A DNA stretch of 64,000 nt from Bradyrhizobium sp. AUGA SZCCT0283 (GTDB lineage Bacteria; Pseudomonadota; Alphaproteobacteria; Rhizobiales; Xanthobacteraceae): assembly GCF_018130385.1 (NCBI RefSeq), contig NZ_JAFCLU010000002.1:310001-374000 (forward strand), written 5' to 3'. The notes under the pieces were generated by a model. The model made no database searches and had not been told where the DNA came from. It saw nothing but the letters and a program-made list of their open reading frames with translations. The position numbers and the translations under genes were made by a program. This document shows, piece by piece, positions 16,326 through 26,725 of the stretch. How positions within the stretch are numbered: the first letter of the stretch is position 1; each line of letters starts with the position of its first letter.

Positions 16326-17308
16326 TCAGCGCCGTCTGGACATCACATCCGGATTGACGACATTTGTCGGCGTGCCCGCAGCATAGGCCAGGATCTGGTC
16401 GAAAATATCCGTGAACTGGATTTCGTATTCGTCGCGCGAGACGTAGCCGAGATGCGGCGTGCAGACCACGTTGTCCATGGTCAGCAGGGGATCGTTGACG
16501 TCGCGGAGCGGTTCCTTTTCATAGACATCGATCGCCGCCATGCCGGGCCTGCCGGCGCGCAGCGCATTGACCAGCGCGTTCGGCTCGATCAACGGCGCCC
16601 GGCTGGTGTTGACCAGCAGCGCCGAGGGCTTCATACGCGCGAGGTCTTCCGCCTTGACGATGCCGCGGGTGGCATCGACCAGGCGCATATGCAGCGAAAG
16701 CACGTCGCATCGTTCAAAGAAATCAGCCTTGCTGGCGGCGGTCTCGTATCCGTCGGCACGGACCTTCGCCATCGCCGGCTCGCGCGCCCATACCAGCACG
16801 TTCATGCCGAACGCCTTGCCGTAGCCGGCGACGACGGCGCCGATCCGCCCGTAGCCATAAATGCCGAGCGTCTTGCCGCGGAGGGTGTGGCCGACGCCGA
16901 TCTGCCATTTGCCGGCCTTGAGCGCCGCCATCTGCTGCGGGATGGCGCGCATCGCCGCCAGGATCAGGCCCCAGGTGAATTCGGCAGTCGCATAGGACGG
17001 CGTACCGGCGTGCTGGCTGGACGACACGACTATGCCGAGCCGGGCGCAGCTATCGATGTCGATATGCGGAAAGACGCTGCGCTGGCTGATCAGTTTCAGT
17101 TTAGGCAGCCGCTCCAGAAGTGGCGTGCGGATGTGCGTGCGTTCGCGGATCAGCACCAGCGCTTCGGTATCGCGCAGCCGTTCCGCCAGCACGTCGACAT
17201 CCTGGACGTGATCGTTCCAGATGGTGACGTCGTGTCCGGCCAGCTTGCCGAAGCAGTCGAGGGTGCGCAGCGTGTCGAAATAATCGTCGAGGATCGAGAG
17301 ACCTTCAC
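16326..17308 (-). CDS. D-2-hydroxyacid dehydrogenase (PGDH-like), 2-base frameshift near 5' end
   Basis: NAD-dependent D-isomer-specific 2-hydroxyacid dehydrogenase. The Rossmann motif [25 protein letters not shown], the substrate Arg in NTSRAPLIE, the Glu in VYEKEPLRD and catalytic His in CTPHLGYVS are all present. The natural start seems to be GTG at 17308, preceded by AGGGGAGG, and it reads MKVS in one frame. The family sequence [23 protein letters not shown] continues in another frame after a doubled TC dinucleotide at 17297-17300. Without the extra two bases the protein would be about 326 aa. The uninterrupted frame has no ATG, GTG or TTG before GTG 17192. It may be an inactivated gene, a phase-variable site or a sequence error. 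Confidence 0.75.
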
Positions 17309-17334
17309 GATGCGCCTCCCCTGTCAGTGCGCGA

Positions 17335-17796
17335 TCACTTCACTGCCAGCAATTCGACGTCGAACATCAGCGTCGCATTCGGCGGAATGACGCCGCCGGC
17401 GCCGCGTGCGCCATAGCCGAGTTCAGGCGGAATGATCAGCGTGCGCTTGCCGCCGACCTTCATGGAGGCGACGCCCTCGTCCCAGCCGGCGATCACCCGG
17501 CGCTGGCCGATCGGAAACTCGAACGGCTCGTTGCGGTCCACGGAGGAGTCGAATTTCTTGCCCTTCTGGCCGTTCTCGTAGAGCCATCCGGTATAATGCA
17601 TGACGCAAGTCTGGCCGGTCTTCGGCGAGGCGCCGGTGCCGACCTTGCTGTCGATGATCTGCAAGCCTGAAGCTGTGGTCATGGGTTTTCCTGCGGTCTG
17701 GGCCAGGACCAGCTTGGGCATGGCCATCGGCGTGGCGACCGCGGCCGCCACGGCGGCACATGCGGTCCGGATGATCGTGCGTCGGGAAGATCGCAT
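17335..17796 (-). CDS. FKBP-type peptidyl-prolyl cis-trans isomerase, exported
   Basis: 153 aa. An N-terminal signal sequence ([21 protein letters not shown], cut near VLAQ) precedes one FKBP domain. Conserved family residues are visible: [58 protein letters not shown] and [13 protein letters not shown]. It would catalyse proline isomerisation in the periplasm. GAGG precedes the ATG at 17796. The dehydrogenase gene begins 26 bases after its stop. Confidence 0.9.
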   Translation of the reverse strand: MRSSRRTIIRTACAAVAAAVATPMAMPKLVLAQTAGKPMTTASGLQIIDSKVGTGASPKTGQTCVMHYTGWLYENGQKGKKFDSSVDRNEPFEFPIGQRRVIAGWDEGVASMKVGGKRTLIIPPELGYGARGAGGVIPPNATLMFDVELLAVK

Positions 17797-17880
17797 CTCA
17801 GTACACCTCGTTCGGGAGACCGACGTCTCTAGCCCAAGGTGAGCCATTTCCATAGCCATTTTTCAGCAGCCAGCCATGTT

Positions 17881-19158
17881 TCAGCCCGTCTTGCGATCAT
17901 CGCGATCGATGGCGAAGTCGCCCAGCAATGGCGAAGTCTTTCCGGCGATCAGGTCGCCGATCAGGCGCGCGGCGAGAAAACTGAAGGTGATGCCGTTGCC
18001 ACCATAGCCGTAGGCCGCATAGACGCCTTTGGCGCCGGGGACCGGACCGATCAGCGGCAATCCATCATGCGTTGTATCGAATGTCCCCGACCAACGGAAT
18101 TCGATATCGGGTCTCGCAGCCGGCCAGAGCGCCGCGAGCCGCTGCACCAGCGCGCGCGATTTCTGGGGGATAAGGCGGTCGCGCGCCTCTGGTTCGACAA
18201 TCTCCGTGCTGTCCTCGCCGCCGATGATGATGCGCCCCGCCCGCGTCGTTCGCGCATAGAGATAATCCTCCGCCTCCTCCCAGATCAGTGCGCCATCGTT
18301 CCAGATGTTGTGCGGCTGCGGCACGGTCGCAATCGCCCAGCTCGACGACACCGCGTGCACGGTGGAGCGAACGATATCGGGCATCACATAACCGGTGGCG
18401 AGCACGACGGAGCGCGCCTCGATCTCGCGATCGTTGGCCACGCGGACATTGACCGAGTGCCCGGCGGCATCGAACGCCACGGCATCTGCCTCAAACAACC
18501 GCGCACCGCGCGCAAGCGCCGTCCTGAGCAACCCGTGCGCCAGTTTCATGGGATCGGCATCGGCCGCACCCGACGAGACGATCGCACCGGCACGGGTGAT
18601 GCCAAAGCGATCCAGCAGCACGGCATGGTCGAAAAAATCACCGGGCAAGCCGGCGCGTGCCCGCCAGCGATGCTCTTCCATCAGGAAGGCGCTGCCCTCG
18701 TCCGCCGCAAGATACAGCGAATTCTTGTCGCGCATGTCGCAGGCAATGCCGAGCCGCCAGACCAGCGATTTAAGGCCCGCGACTGCAGCGCGGCTGGCGC
18801 GATAGGTGCGTGAGGCGCGCTCGAAGCCGTAGACCTCGCTCAGTTCGCGCAGCGGCCGGTCGATTTCCCACAGCAGCATGGACGTGGAAGCAGCCGTACT
18901 GCCCCGTCCCGGCAACTCGCGATCGACGATAATGACGTCGAGACCCTGGCGCGTCAGACGTTCGGCCACCAGCGCCCCCGTAATGCCGGCGCCGACGATC
19001 AGCGCATCGCAAGTGAGGTTCTCGCCCAGGTCGCGGCGGGGCGGATGTGACGATGTCGCAAACCACGGCGAACGGCCGCCGCGCAGGTCGGCCTGTTCGG
19101 TATCGTCTGAACCAAGAATGCTGATAACCAACCTCTGACAGGCGACCGGCCGCTGCAA
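17881..19158 (-). CDS. FAD-dependent oxidoreductase (DAO family)
   Basis: 425 aa. The FAD/Rossmann motif CDALIVGAGITGALVAERL sits near residue 50, so there is an N-terminal extension with RGGRSPWFATS, as in some amino-acid oxidases and GlpD-like proteins. The C-terminal FAD-binding segment is GVYAAYGYGGNGITFSFLAARL. The chosen start is a TTG without a clear ribosome site, and TTG at 19131 is in frame, so the start is weak. It oxidises an amine or amino acid by family inference. Its neighbour gamma-glutamyltransferase could supply amino acids. Confidence 0.75.
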   Translation of the reverse strand: MQRPVACQRLVISILGSDDTEQADLRGGRSPWFATSSHPPRRDLGENLTCDALIVGAGITGALVAERLTRQGLDVIIVDRELPGRGSTAASTSMLLWEIDRPLRELSEVYGFERASRTYRASRAAVAGLKSLVWRLGIACDMRDKNSLYLAADEGSAFLMEEHRWRARAGLPGDFFDHAVLLDRFGITRAGAIVSSGAADADPMKLAHGLLRTALARGARLFEADAVAFDAAGHSVNVRVANDREIEARSVVLATGYVMPDIVRSTVHAVSSSWAIATVPQPHNIWNDGALIWEEAEDYLYARTTRAGRIIIGGEDSTEIVEPEARDRLIPQKSRALVQRLAALWPAARPDIEFRWSGTFDTTHDGLPLIGPVPGAKGVYAAYGYGGNGITFSFLAARLIGDLIAGKTSPLLGDFAIDRDDRKTG

Positions 19159-19232
19159 TGCGGACGGCTGCGGCCCATCGCTTTAACGAGAGCGACGGGC
19201 TGTTGTTCCAGAGATAACAAGAACCCAAGGGC

Positions 19233-20819
19233 TCAATAGCCCAGCGCGCAACCGTCCTTGCGGGGATCGGAGCCGCCGGTCAGCGTGCCCTTGTCCCAGT
19301 CGATCCAGATCGCCTGGCCGCCGCCGAGCGGACCGAGCACGCTGGTGGTCTTGTGGCCAATCTTCTTCAAACCTTCGACGATGGCGGCCGGCACGCTGTC
19401 CTCGAGCTGGTAGACGCCCTCGTAATGCAGGCCGCGCGGCATATCGATGGCTTCCTGCACGTCGCAGCCATAGTCGAGAATGTTGGTCAGCACGTGGGTC
19501 TGCCCCACCGGCTGATACTGGCCGCCCATCACGCCGAACGGCATCACCGCGCGGCCGTTCTTGGTCGCAAGGCTCGGGATGATCGTGTGCAGCGGCCGCT
19601 TGCCCGGCGCGATGCAATTGGGGTGGCCGGGCTGGATCCGGAAACCGCCGGCGCGGTTCTGCAGCAGGATGCCGGTCTTGTTGGAAACGATCGCCGATCC
19701 GAAGGAATGCGCGATCGAGTTGATGAACGAGCAGACGTTGCGGTCCTTGTCGACCACGGTGATGTAGACGGTGGACGGATTCATCGGCGGCGCCACGTTG
19801 GGCAAATCGAGCAGCCGATCCATCTTGATGTTCTTGATGTGCTCCTCGGCGAATTCCTTGGCGAGGATGCCGGCGACATCGACATGAACCTGCTGGGGGT
19901 CGCCGATATATTGTTCGCGCATCATGTAGGCGATGCGGGCGGCCTCCGCCTCGAGATGGAAGCGCTCGATGCTGAGTGCGGGGAATTTAGTCAGGTCGAA
20001 GCGGGATAGGATGTTCAGCATCACCAGCATGGTGATACCCGGGCCGTTCGGCGGGCACTGCCAGACGTCGTGGCCCTTGTACAACGTGCCGATCGGCGAC
20101 GTCGTTTCAGTCGAATGCGCGGCGAAATCTTCCAGCGTGTGCAGGCCGCCGATGCCGCGCAGGGTTTCCACCATGTCGGCCGCGATCTCGCCGGCATAGA
20201 ACGCATCGCGGCCGTTCTTGGCGATCGCGCGCAGCGTCTTGCCCAATTCGGGCTGGTGGATCACGTCACCGGCCACCGCCGGCTTGCCATGCGGCAGCAG
20301 ATAGCGCTCGGTGTTGGTACCGTTCTTCAGCTTCTCGAACTGGTTCTTCCAGTCGAAGGCGACACGCGGCGCGACGACATAGCCTTCCTCAGCGGCCTTG
20401 ATCGCGGGCTGCAGCAGGGTGTCGAGCCCCATCTTGCCATGGTCGCGCAGGATCGTGTCCCAGGCGTCGATCGCGCCGGGAATGCTCACCGCATGGGCCG
20501 AGGTCAGCGGCACCGAATGGATCTTGCGCTCCAGGTACCACTCGGCCTTGGCCGCCATCGGCGCGCGGCCGGAGCCGTTATAGGCTGTTATCTTGCCCTC
20601 GCCCTTCGGCTGGATCAGCGCAAAGCAATCGCCGCCGATGCCGGTCGATTGCGGCTCGATAACGCCGAGCAGCGCACAAGCCGCAACCGCGGCGTCCGCG
20701 GCCGTACCGCCCGCGCGCATCACGTCGATGGCGACAAGCGCAGCCTCCGGGTGCGACGTTGCCACCATCGCGTTCTGGGCGTGGACCGTCGAGCGGCCGG
20801 CGAAATGGAAATTCCTCAT
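19233..20819 (-). CDS. ggt: Gamma-glutamyltransferase family protein
   Basis: 528 aa Ntn-hydrolase of the GGT family. The family is autocleaved at a Thr that becomes the nucleophile; here T350 in NPSTVYITVVDKDRN is in the expected place before VVD. Also visible: TGIGGDCFALI, YNGSGRAP, PGAIDAWDTILRDHG and NRAGGFRI. No signal peptide is seen, so unlike classical periplasmic GGT it may be cytoplasmic and may act on another gamma-glutamyl or acyl-amine substrate. It is on the same strand as the FAD oxidoreductase, 74 bases apart. Confidence 0.82.
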   Translation of the reverse strand: MRNFHFAGRSTVHAQNAMVATSHPEAALVAIDVMRAGGTAADAAVAACALLGVIEPQSTGIGGDCFALIQPKGEGKITAYNGSGRAPMAAKAEWYLERKIHSVPLTSAHAVSIPGAIDAWDTILRDHGKMGLDTLLQPAIKAAEEGYVVAPRVAFDWKNQFEKLKNGTNTERYLLPHGKPAVAGDVIHQPELGKTLRAIAKNGRDAFYAGEIAADMVETLRGIGGLHTLEDFAAHSTETTSPIGTLYKGHDVWQCPPNGPGITMLVMLNILSRFDLTKFPALSIERFHLEAEAARIAYMMREQYIGDPQQVHVDVAGILAKEFAEEHIKNIKMDRLLDLPNVAPPMNPSTVYITVVDKDRNVCSFINSIAHSFGSAIVSNKTGILLQNRAGGFRIQPGHPNCIAPGKRPLHTIIPSLATKNGRAVMPFGVMGGQYQPVGQTHVLTNILDYGCDVQEAIDMPRGLHYEGVYQLEDSVPAAIVEGLKKIGHKTTSVLGPLGGGQAIWIDWDKGTLTGGSDPRKDGCALGY

Positions 20820-20996
20820 CGCGAGAGCTTTCTTTCAGCGTTTCTTGGGTATCCGGCAGGAATGCAGACGGTTCTTGGCATATTCATCCCCCGCAGGGCA
20901 ATGGCTGGCATGCCAAGGATCCAGAATTGGCAATGCGCGGAATACACAGGGCTTTACGGGGTTTCCCCCGCCCAGCCTGCCTGATAAACGGTCGCC

Positions 20997-21749
20997 ATGC
21001 CGCTCAAGGTCGCCGCCCTCTACCAATTCGCCGCCCTGCCGAATTTCCAGGAGCTGCGCGAGCCGTTGCGCGCGCTTGCGGCCGGCCTTGGGATCAAGGG
21101 CAGCGTGCTGCTGGCGCATGAGGGCATCAACGGCACCGTTGCGGGTGGCTATGAGGGCATCGACGCCTTCGTCGGCGAGTTGCAGCACGGCCCCCTTTTT
21201 GGCGGCCGGCTCGACAATCTCGAACTCAAGTTTTCAAGCGCTACCGAGATGCCGTTTCAGCGGCTGAAGATCCGGCTGAAGAAGGAAATCGTCACGCTCG
21301 GAGATACTGCCGTCGATCCGACGCAGCGGGTCGGCACCTATGTCGAGCCGTCAGACTGGAACGAGCTGATTGCAGCACCCGACATGCTGGTGATCGACAC
21401 CCGCAACGCCTTCGAGGTGGCGATGGGCACGTTCGAAGGCGCGGTCGATCCCGGCATCAAGCGCTTTGGGCAGTTCAAGGAATTCGCCACCCAGAAACTC
21501 GACCCGGCGAAGCACCGCAAGATCGCGATGTTCTGCACCGGCGGTATCCGGTGCGAGAAAGCCAGCGCTTATCTGCTCGCCCGTGGATTTGACGAGGTCT
21601 ATCACCTCAAGGGCGGCATCCTGCGCTATCTCGAAGGCGTGCCGGAGCAAGAGAGCCGCTGGCGCGGCGAGTGTTTTGTATTCGACGAACGTGTGGCGCT
21701 GGGCCACGGGCTGCGGCAGCGACGACCGAATGATGGCTCCGATGAGTGA
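20997..21749 (+). CDS. trhO: tRNA uridine(34) hydroxylase, rhodanese-type (TrhO)
   Basis: 250 aa. N-terminal acylphosphatase-like domain ([29 protein letters not shown]) followed by a rhodanese domain with active loop CTGGIRC (C180) and the [12 protein letters not shown] tail, the YceA/TrhO signature. TrhO forms 5-hydroxyuridine at the tRNA wobble position. The downstream slyX-like start overlaps its stop codon in ATGAGTGA, so the two are coupled. Assignment by domain order and active-loop motif is secure. Confidence 0.9.
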   Translation: MPLKVAALYQFAALPNFQELREPLRALAAGLGIKGSVLLAHEGINGTVAGGYEGIDAFVGELQHGPLFGGRLDNLELKFSSATEMPFQRLKIRLKKEIVTLGDTAVDPTQRVGTYVEPSDWNELIAAPDMLVIDTRNAFEVAMGTFEGAVDPGIKRFGQFKEFATQKLDPAKHRKIAMFCTGGIRCEKASAYLLARGFDEVYHLKGGILRYLEGVPEQESRWRGECFVFDERVALGHGLRQRRPNDGSDE

Positions 21750-21957
21750 TGTCAACGCACTGACCGAGCGCATCGACGCGCTGGAAATGCGGCTGACCTA
21801 TCAGGATGTGACCATCGAGACGCTGAACCAGACGATCACCGAGCAATGGAAGCAGATCGATGCGCTAACGCGCCAACTGGCTGAACTGAAAGAGCGGCTG
21901 CAGGAAGCTGAAAGCAATGCACCGGGTCCTGCGAACGAACCGCCGCCGCATTATTGA
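21740..21957 (+). CDS. slyX: SlyX-family coiled-coil protein
   Basis: 72 aa. Near-continuous coiled coil [29 protein letters not shown]...[13 protein letters not shown], with a Pro-rich tail ending PPPHY as in SlyX. The function of SlyX is not known. Start ATGs at 21728, 21731 and 21740 are in frame; I take 21740 because it gives the family N-terminus. It overlaps the trhO stop by 10 bases. Confidence 0.8.
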
Positions 21958-21973
21958 CGGCGCAAAGAAACGA

Positions 21974-21988
21974 CCTCCGCAAGGGAGG
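21974..21988. terminator. Small hairpin after slyX
   Basis: CCTCC-GCAAG-GGAGG, with a short T-rich tail on both sides (TTCTT on plus, TTTCTTT on minus). It lies between the convergent slyX and 44-aa genes and could terminate both. Confidence 0.4.
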
Positions 21989-22026
21989 CCGCTTCTTCAT
22001 CCAAAGCACGCGTGAAAGGCATTGCG

Positions 22027-22161
22027 TCATGTGTGCATGGCAAACCAGATCGCGACCGCAATCATCGCGACCACGATTGCAGCACCAACCAGCGGGGTAA
22101 TCTTCTTTGAACTCCCGCTGCGCGGCGAGGCGTTGGCGGCGTGGTTGAATTCGGTCTTCAT
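22027..22161 (-). CDS. 44-residue single-pass membrane protein
   Basis: [16 protein letters not shown], then [26 protein letters not shown], one clear C-terminal membrane helix. It lies 22 bases downstream of the 73-aa gene on the same strand, with GGACC before the ATG. No family recognised. Small tail-anchored proteins like this often modulate an envelope partner, but none is evident. Confidence 0.6.
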   Translation of the reverse strand: MKTEFNHAANASPRSGSSKKITPLVGAAIVVAMIAVAIWFAMHT

Positions 22162-22183
22162 CGCCTGGTCCGCCAATCGATCT

Positions 22184-22498
<315 letters not shown>

Positions 22499-22538
22499 TC
22501 AGAGGCGAAGATCAGCGCTCCCGCAGGAACTTTTCGAG

Positions 22539-23585
22539 TTGTCCCAGAAATCCGCCGTTAAACCTTTTCTCGAAGTGCTGTCCGGCCGCAGGCAGAAGGT
22601 GCCGCCGGTATGGATGATGCGGCAGGCCGGCCGCTATCTGCCGGAGTATCGCGAACTGCGCGCCAAAGCCGGCGGCTTCCTCGATCTATGCTTCACGCCG
22701 GAATATGCCGCAGAGGTGACGCTGCAGCCGATCCGCCGTTTCAACTTCGATGCCGCCATCATCTTTTCCGACATTCTCGTGATCCCCTATGCGCTCGGCC
22801 GTTCCGTCCGCTTCGAGGCCGGCGAAGGCCCGCGGCTCGATCCGCTGGATACGCCGGAGCAAGTCGCGACGCTGGCGCGCGCGGCCGATTTCGGCAAGCT
22901 TGAGCCGGTCTATGAAGCGCTACGCCGCGTGCGCCGCGAACTCGCCTCCGATATCGCGCTGATCGGCTTCTGTGGCGCGCCGTGGACGGTCGCGACCTAC
23001 ATGGTTGCGGGACAGGGCACGCCGGACCAGGCGCCGGCGCGGATGATGGCCTATCGCCATCCGGAGGCGTTCGCTGAAATCGTCGACGTGCTGGTGGAAA
23101 ACTCGATCCAGTACCTGCTCGGCCAGCTCAAGGCCGGCGCCGACGCGTTGCAGATCTTCGATACCTGGGCCGGCGTGCTGCCGCCGCGCGAATTCGAGCG
23201 CTGGTCGATTGAGCCTGCGAAACGCATCGTCGCCGGCGTGCGCGCGAAAGCGCCTGACGCGAAAATCATCGGCTTTCCCCGCGGCGCCGGCGCCATGCTG
23301 CCGGCCTATGTGGAAGCGACCGGCGTCAATGCCGTCAGCATCGACTGGGCGGCAGAGCCTTCCATGATCCGCGAGCGCGTACAAAGCCGCGTCGCGGTGC
23401 AGGGTAACCTCGACCCTTTGGTGCTGATCGCGGGCGGCGCGGCGCTGGATCGCGCCGTCGACGACGTGCTGGCGAACTACGCGCAAGGGCGGCTGATCTT
23501 CAACCTCGGCCATGGCATCCAGCCGGAAACCCCGATCGCCCATGTCGAGCAGATGCTGAAGCGGGTGCGGGCGTATAAGGGTTAG
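22539..23585 (+). CDS. hemE: Uroporphyrinogen decarboxylase
   Basis: 348 aa. Converts uroporphyrinogen III to coproporphyrinogen III in haem synthesis. Family motifs: [62 protein letters not shown] and [12 protein letters not shown]. The best start is TTG at 22539 (then [16 protein letters not shown]), with AGGAA 9 bases upstream; no ATG is available until later. Convergent with the GMC oxidoreductase, 13 bases apart. Confidence 0.93.
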   Translation: MSQKSAVKPFLEVLSGRRQKVPPVWMMRQAGRYLPEYRELRAKAGGFLDLCFTPEYAAEVTLQPIRRFNFDAAIIFSDILVIPYALGRSVRFEAGEGPRLDPLDTPEQVATLARAADFGKLEPVYEALRRVRRELASDIALIGFCGAPWTVATYMVAGQGTPDQAPARMMAYRHPEAFAEIVDVLVENSIQYLLGQLKAGADALQIFDTWAGVLPPREFERWSIEPAKRIVAGVRAKAPDAKIIGFPRGAGAMLPAYVEATGVNAVSIDWAAEPSMIRERVQSRVAVQGNLDPLVLIAGGAALDRAVDDVLANYAQGRLIFNLGHGIQPETPIAHVEQMLKRVRAYKG

Positions 23586-23598
23586 TTTCGTAGCAAGC

Positions 23599-25212
23599 CT
23601 ACCGCGCATCCTCCAGAATCATGTCGGATGCCTTCTCGGCGATCATGATCGTCGGCGCGTTGGTATTGCCCGACATCAGGTCCGGCATGATCGACGCGTC
23701 GACCACGCGCAGGCCTTCGATGCCGCGCACGCGCAAGCGCTGGTCGACGACCGCGAGATCGTCACTCCCCATGCGGCAGGTCGAAGTCGGGTGATAGACC
23801 GTGCTGCCGGTGCGGCGGCAGAAATCGAGCAATTCGTCGTCGCTCTGCACTTTCGGGCCGGGATCGACCTCCGCGACCGCATAGGGCTTCAGCGCCGGCG
23901 CTGCGAGGATCCGGCGCAGGATGCGGATGCCATCGATGAAGGCGCGGCGATCGGTTTCGGTTGCCAGATAGTTGATGCGGATTTCCGGCGGCACGGAAGG
24001 GTCCGCGCTTTTGATGCGCAGCGAGCCGCGGCTTTCGGGGCGCAACTGGCAGACCGAAGCGGTAAAGCCCGAGAGCGCATGCAGCTTCTCGCCCATCTTG
24101 TCGGTCGAGAACGGCAGGAAGTGAATCTGGATATCGGGCGAGGCCAGCCGCGGGCTGGTCTTGAAGAATGCGCCCGAGGTGCCGGCGGCGATCGTCAGCG
24201 GTCCCTTGCGCAAGGCGGCGTATTGAATACCCGCCATCATCTTGCGTATCGGATTGTTGACGACATCATTGAGCGTGACCTTTTGTGCGCAGCGCGTGAT
24301 CAGGCGGACCTGCATGTGGTCCTGCAGATCATTTCCGACGCCGGGCGCGTCGAGCACGATCTCGATGCCGTGCTGTTTCAACAAGTCGGCCGGTCCCACG
24401 CCCGAGAGCTGCAGCAGTTGCGGCGAGTTATACGCGCCGCTGGAAACCAGGATTTCCTTGCGCGCCCGCGCTGTGCGGACGCGGCCTTCCTGCTTGTATT
24501 CGACCGCACTGGCGCGCCTCCCTTCGAACAGAATGCGTTGCGCCAGCGCCGAAGTCTCGACGTGCAAATTGCCGCGCGCTTTCGCCGGACGCAGATAGGA
24601 GAACGCCGTGCTGGCGCGGCGGCCGCGCCTCGTCGTGGTCTGGAAAAATCCCGCACCTTCCTGGGTCGCGCCGTTGAAATCGGGATTGGTCGGAATGCCA
24701 GTCTCGGCCGCGGCAACGACGAAGGCCTCCGACAGCGGATCGTGGTGGCGCCAATCGGACACCGGCAACGGCCCATCCGTGCCGTGGTATTTGTCGGGAC
24801 CGCGCTGCTGGTTCTCGGCCTTCTTGAAATAGGGCAGCACGTCGTCATAGCCCCAGCCGGCATTGCCGCGCTGACGCCAGCGATCGTAATCCTCGTGCTG
24901 GCCGCGCACATACAAGAGGCCGTTGATCGAGCTCGAACCGCCAAGCACCTTTCCACGCGGCTGGAACACCTGCCGGCCGTTCAATCCCGGTTCCGGCTCG
25001 GTCTGGTACATCCAGTTGACGGATTTTTCCTTGAACAGTTTTCCGTAGCCGAGCGGCACGTGGATCCAGAGATTGGTATCCTTCGGTCCGGCCTCCAGCA
25101 GCAAGACGGAATGTTTGCCGTCGGCGCTCAGGCGATTGGCGAGCACACATCCGGCCGAGCCGGCGCCGACGATGACGTAGTCGAATTCGGAAGCTTCATT
25201 GTTCTTGTTCAT
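23599..25212 (-). CDS. GMC-family oxidoreductase (choline/alcohol dehydrogenase-like)
   Basis: 537 aa flavoprotein. N-terminal FAD motif [22 protein letters not shown] signature 1 around [26 protein letters not shown], signature 2 in [20 protein letters not shown], and C-terminal active His region [11 protein letters not shown]...[17 protein letters not shown]. It oxidises an alcohol or choline-like substrate; the physiological one is unknown. GGGGGAAAC precedes ATG 25212, which I prefer over 25266. It is on the same strand as the downstream-acting MarR/enoyl-CoA hydratase genes and may share their physiology. Confidence 0.88.
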   Translation of the reverse strand: MNKNNEASEFDYVIVGAGSAGCVLANRLSADGKHSVLLLEAGPKDTNLWIHVPLGYGKLFKEKSVNWMYQTEPEPGLNGRQVFQPRGKVLGGSSSINGLLYVRGQHEDYDRWRQRGNAGWGYDDVLPYFKKAENQQRGPDKYHGTDGPLPVSDWRHHDPLSEAFVVAAAETGIPTNPDFNGATQEGAGFFQTTTRRGRRASTAFSYLRPAKARGNLHVETSALAQRILFEGRRASAVEYKQEGRVRTARARKEILVSSGAYNSPQLLQLSGVGPADLLKQHGIEIVLDAPGVGNDLQDHMQVRLITRCAQKVTLNDVVNNPIRKMMAGIQYAALRKGPLTIAAGTSGAFFKTSPRLASPDIQIHFLPFSTDKMGEKLHALSGFTASVCQLRPESRGSLRIKSADPSVPPEIRINYLATETDRRAFIDGIRILRRILAAPALKPYAVAEVDPGPKVQSDDELLDFCRRTGSTVYHPTSTCRMGSDDLAVVDQRLRVRGIEGLRVVDASIMPDLMSGNTNAPTIMIAEKASDMILEDAR

Positions 25213-25298
25213 TTGTTTCCCCCGCAGGCGGCCCAAAGAGGTAGCGGGACGGCCCGAGGTGGTCAATTGCCTCCCGGTCGCAGGCGGGGAGAAAGCGG

Positions 25299-26081
25299 TT
25301 ACGCCGGCTGTTTTGCGAGTTTCAAGAAGTCCGGCGGCCGGCGTTCGGCGAACGCGACGAAGGCCTCGCGCGCTTCGGCGGTTTTCAGGCGCGCGGCGAA
25401 CTGCTCGCTTTCCGCCTTGATCTGCGCCATGAGAAGCTCCGGATTGCGCATCAGCCGCTTCGTCGTGCTGACCGCGCCCGCCGGCTGTTTCGCCAGCCGG
25501 GACGCGAGCGCTCTTGCTTCAGCGTCGAGTTGATCGAGCGGCACCACCCGGTTGGCGAGTCCCCACGCAAACGCGGACCTGGCATCGACGGCTTCCCCGA
25601 GCGCGAACATCTCGTAGGCGCGCGCATAGCCAATGCGGAGCGGCATCAACAGGCTGGAAGCCGCTTCAGGAACGAGCGCCAGATTAACGAACGGCGTCGA
25701 GAGCAGCGCATTCTCGGCCAGCACAACCAGATCGCAATGCAGCAGCATCGTGGTGCCGATGCCGACGGCGCGTCCCTGCACGGCGGCGACCAGCGGGCGG
25801 CTGCATTTTGCGAGCGCCTGCACAAAACGGCTGACATGCCGCTCGCCCTGGAAAGCGCCTGTCGCCATCGCGGCGAATTCGCCGACGTCATTGCCGGCAG
25901 TAAACATGTCGCCCTCGCCCCGGATCAGCAGGACACGCACGGAAGGATCCGTTTCGGCCGCCTCCATCGCGTCGGCCAGCGCGCCGTACATCGCATTTGT
26001 CAGCGCGTTCTTCTTGTCGGGCCGCGCCATCGTCAGGCTCAGAATCCCGTCGCTCTTCTCGATCTTGATATGCTCGGTCAT
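25299..26081 (-). CDS. Enoyl-CoA hydratase/isomerase
   Basis: 260 aa crotonase. Oxyanion-hole segments [13 protein letters not shown] and [18 protein letters not shown], and a Glu region [16 protein letters not shown]. The AFWAERRPDFLK-like tail ([15 protein letters not shown]) is present. Its ATG overlaps the stop of the MarR gene (ATGA), so the regulator and enzyme are translationally coupled. GAGGAG lies upstream. It probably serves catabolism of a carboxylic acid CoA ester controlled by the MarR protein. Confidence 0.88.
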   Translation of the reverse strand: MTEHIKIEKSDGILSLTMARPDKKNALTNAMYGALADAMEAAETDPSVRVLLIRGEGDMFTAGNDVGEFAAMATGAFQGERHVSRFVQALAKCSRPLVAAVQGRAVGIGTTMLLHCDLVVLAENALLSTPFVNLALVPEAASSLLMPLRIGYARAYEMFALGEAVDARSAFAWGLANRVVPLDQLDAEARALASRLAKQPAGAVSTTKRLMRNPELLMAQIKAESEQFAARLKTAEAREAFVAFAERRPPDFLKLAKQPA

Positions 26082-26518
26082 TCGTCTTCTCCTCTGGGAA
26101 ATTTGCTCTGCAGGCTGGTGAGCCAACGTGCGACGATATCGATCTCGGCGTCGGTAAATCCTTCTGTGAGGCGCACATTGACCTCGGCAAGGCCCGCCTT
26201 CGACTGTGCCAGCGCCGCACGACCGGCGGGCGTCAGCCACAGGCGCCACGCCCGTCCGTCGTCCGGATCGGCGCGCCGCCTGATCAGGTTCGCCGCCGTC
26301 ATCCGGTCAACGAGCCCGCTGATGCCGGGCGGGCCGAGATCGAGCGCTGCGCCCGCCTCGCCCATCAGCACGCCGTCGCGCTGACCCAGGACGAACAGCA
26401 ACCCGGACTGCGCGGCCGTGACCCCGCTTTGCTGGGTCTGCGCCGCGATCCAACGCTGCAGCCGGCGCTGCGCGACGCTGAGCAGGAAAACCAGCCGATG
26501 CTCGCGTCGCGCGGTCAT
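26078..26518 (-). CDS. MarR-family transcriptional regulator
   Basis: 146 aa winged-helix repressor: GVTAAQSGLLFVLGQRDGVLMGEAGAALDLGPPGISGLVDRMTAANLIRRRADPDDGRAWRLWLTPAGR shows the MarR recognition helix and wing. It is coupled to the enoyl-CoA hydratase gene by an ATGA overlap. A perfect palindrome lies 26 bases upstream of its start and is the likely autoregulatory operator. MarR proteins paired with CoA enzymes commonly sense an acyl-CoA or aromatic acid; the ligand here is not known. Confidence 0.85.
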   Translation of the reverse strand: MTARREHRLVFLLSVAQRRLQRWIAAQTQQSGVTAAQSGLLFVLGQRDGVLMGEAGAALDLGPPGISGLVDRMTAANLIRRRADPDDGRAWRLWLTPAGRAALAQSKAGLAEVNVRLTEGFTDAEIDIVARWLTSLQSKFPRGEDE

Positions 26519-26543
26519 ACGAAAACCGAGCCCGGGAATTTAT

Positions 26544-26555
26544 TTCGCATGCGAA
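26544..26555. promoter_or_regulatory. Likely MarR operator palindrome
   Basis: TTCGCATGCGAA, perfect 12-bp palindrome 26 bases before the MarR start, followed by a TATC-type -10-like stretch on the same side. Its length and position fit a MarR dimer. Confidence 0.55.
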
Positions 26556-26672
26556 CTATCTATGTCAGCACCCGGCGATTGTCCACCATGATTTTCTGAA
26601 CCCGATCCCGGAAAGCGGCGTTTGGCGCCGCGGCCGGATTAGAAAATTAGAGCATGGCCAATGTGCTAGCCA

Positions 26673-26686
26673 GAAAATCGATTTTC
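26673..26686. promoter_or_regulatory. Palindrome upstream of GntR gene
   Basis: GAAAATCGATTTTC, perfect 14-bp palindrome 40 bases before the GntR ATG. It probably binds the GntR protein itself or a second regulator. No other evidence. Confidence 0.4.
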
Positions 26687-26725
26687 GATTGACGACATCC
26701 CCTTCCCTCGCCAATCTGCGCCGCC

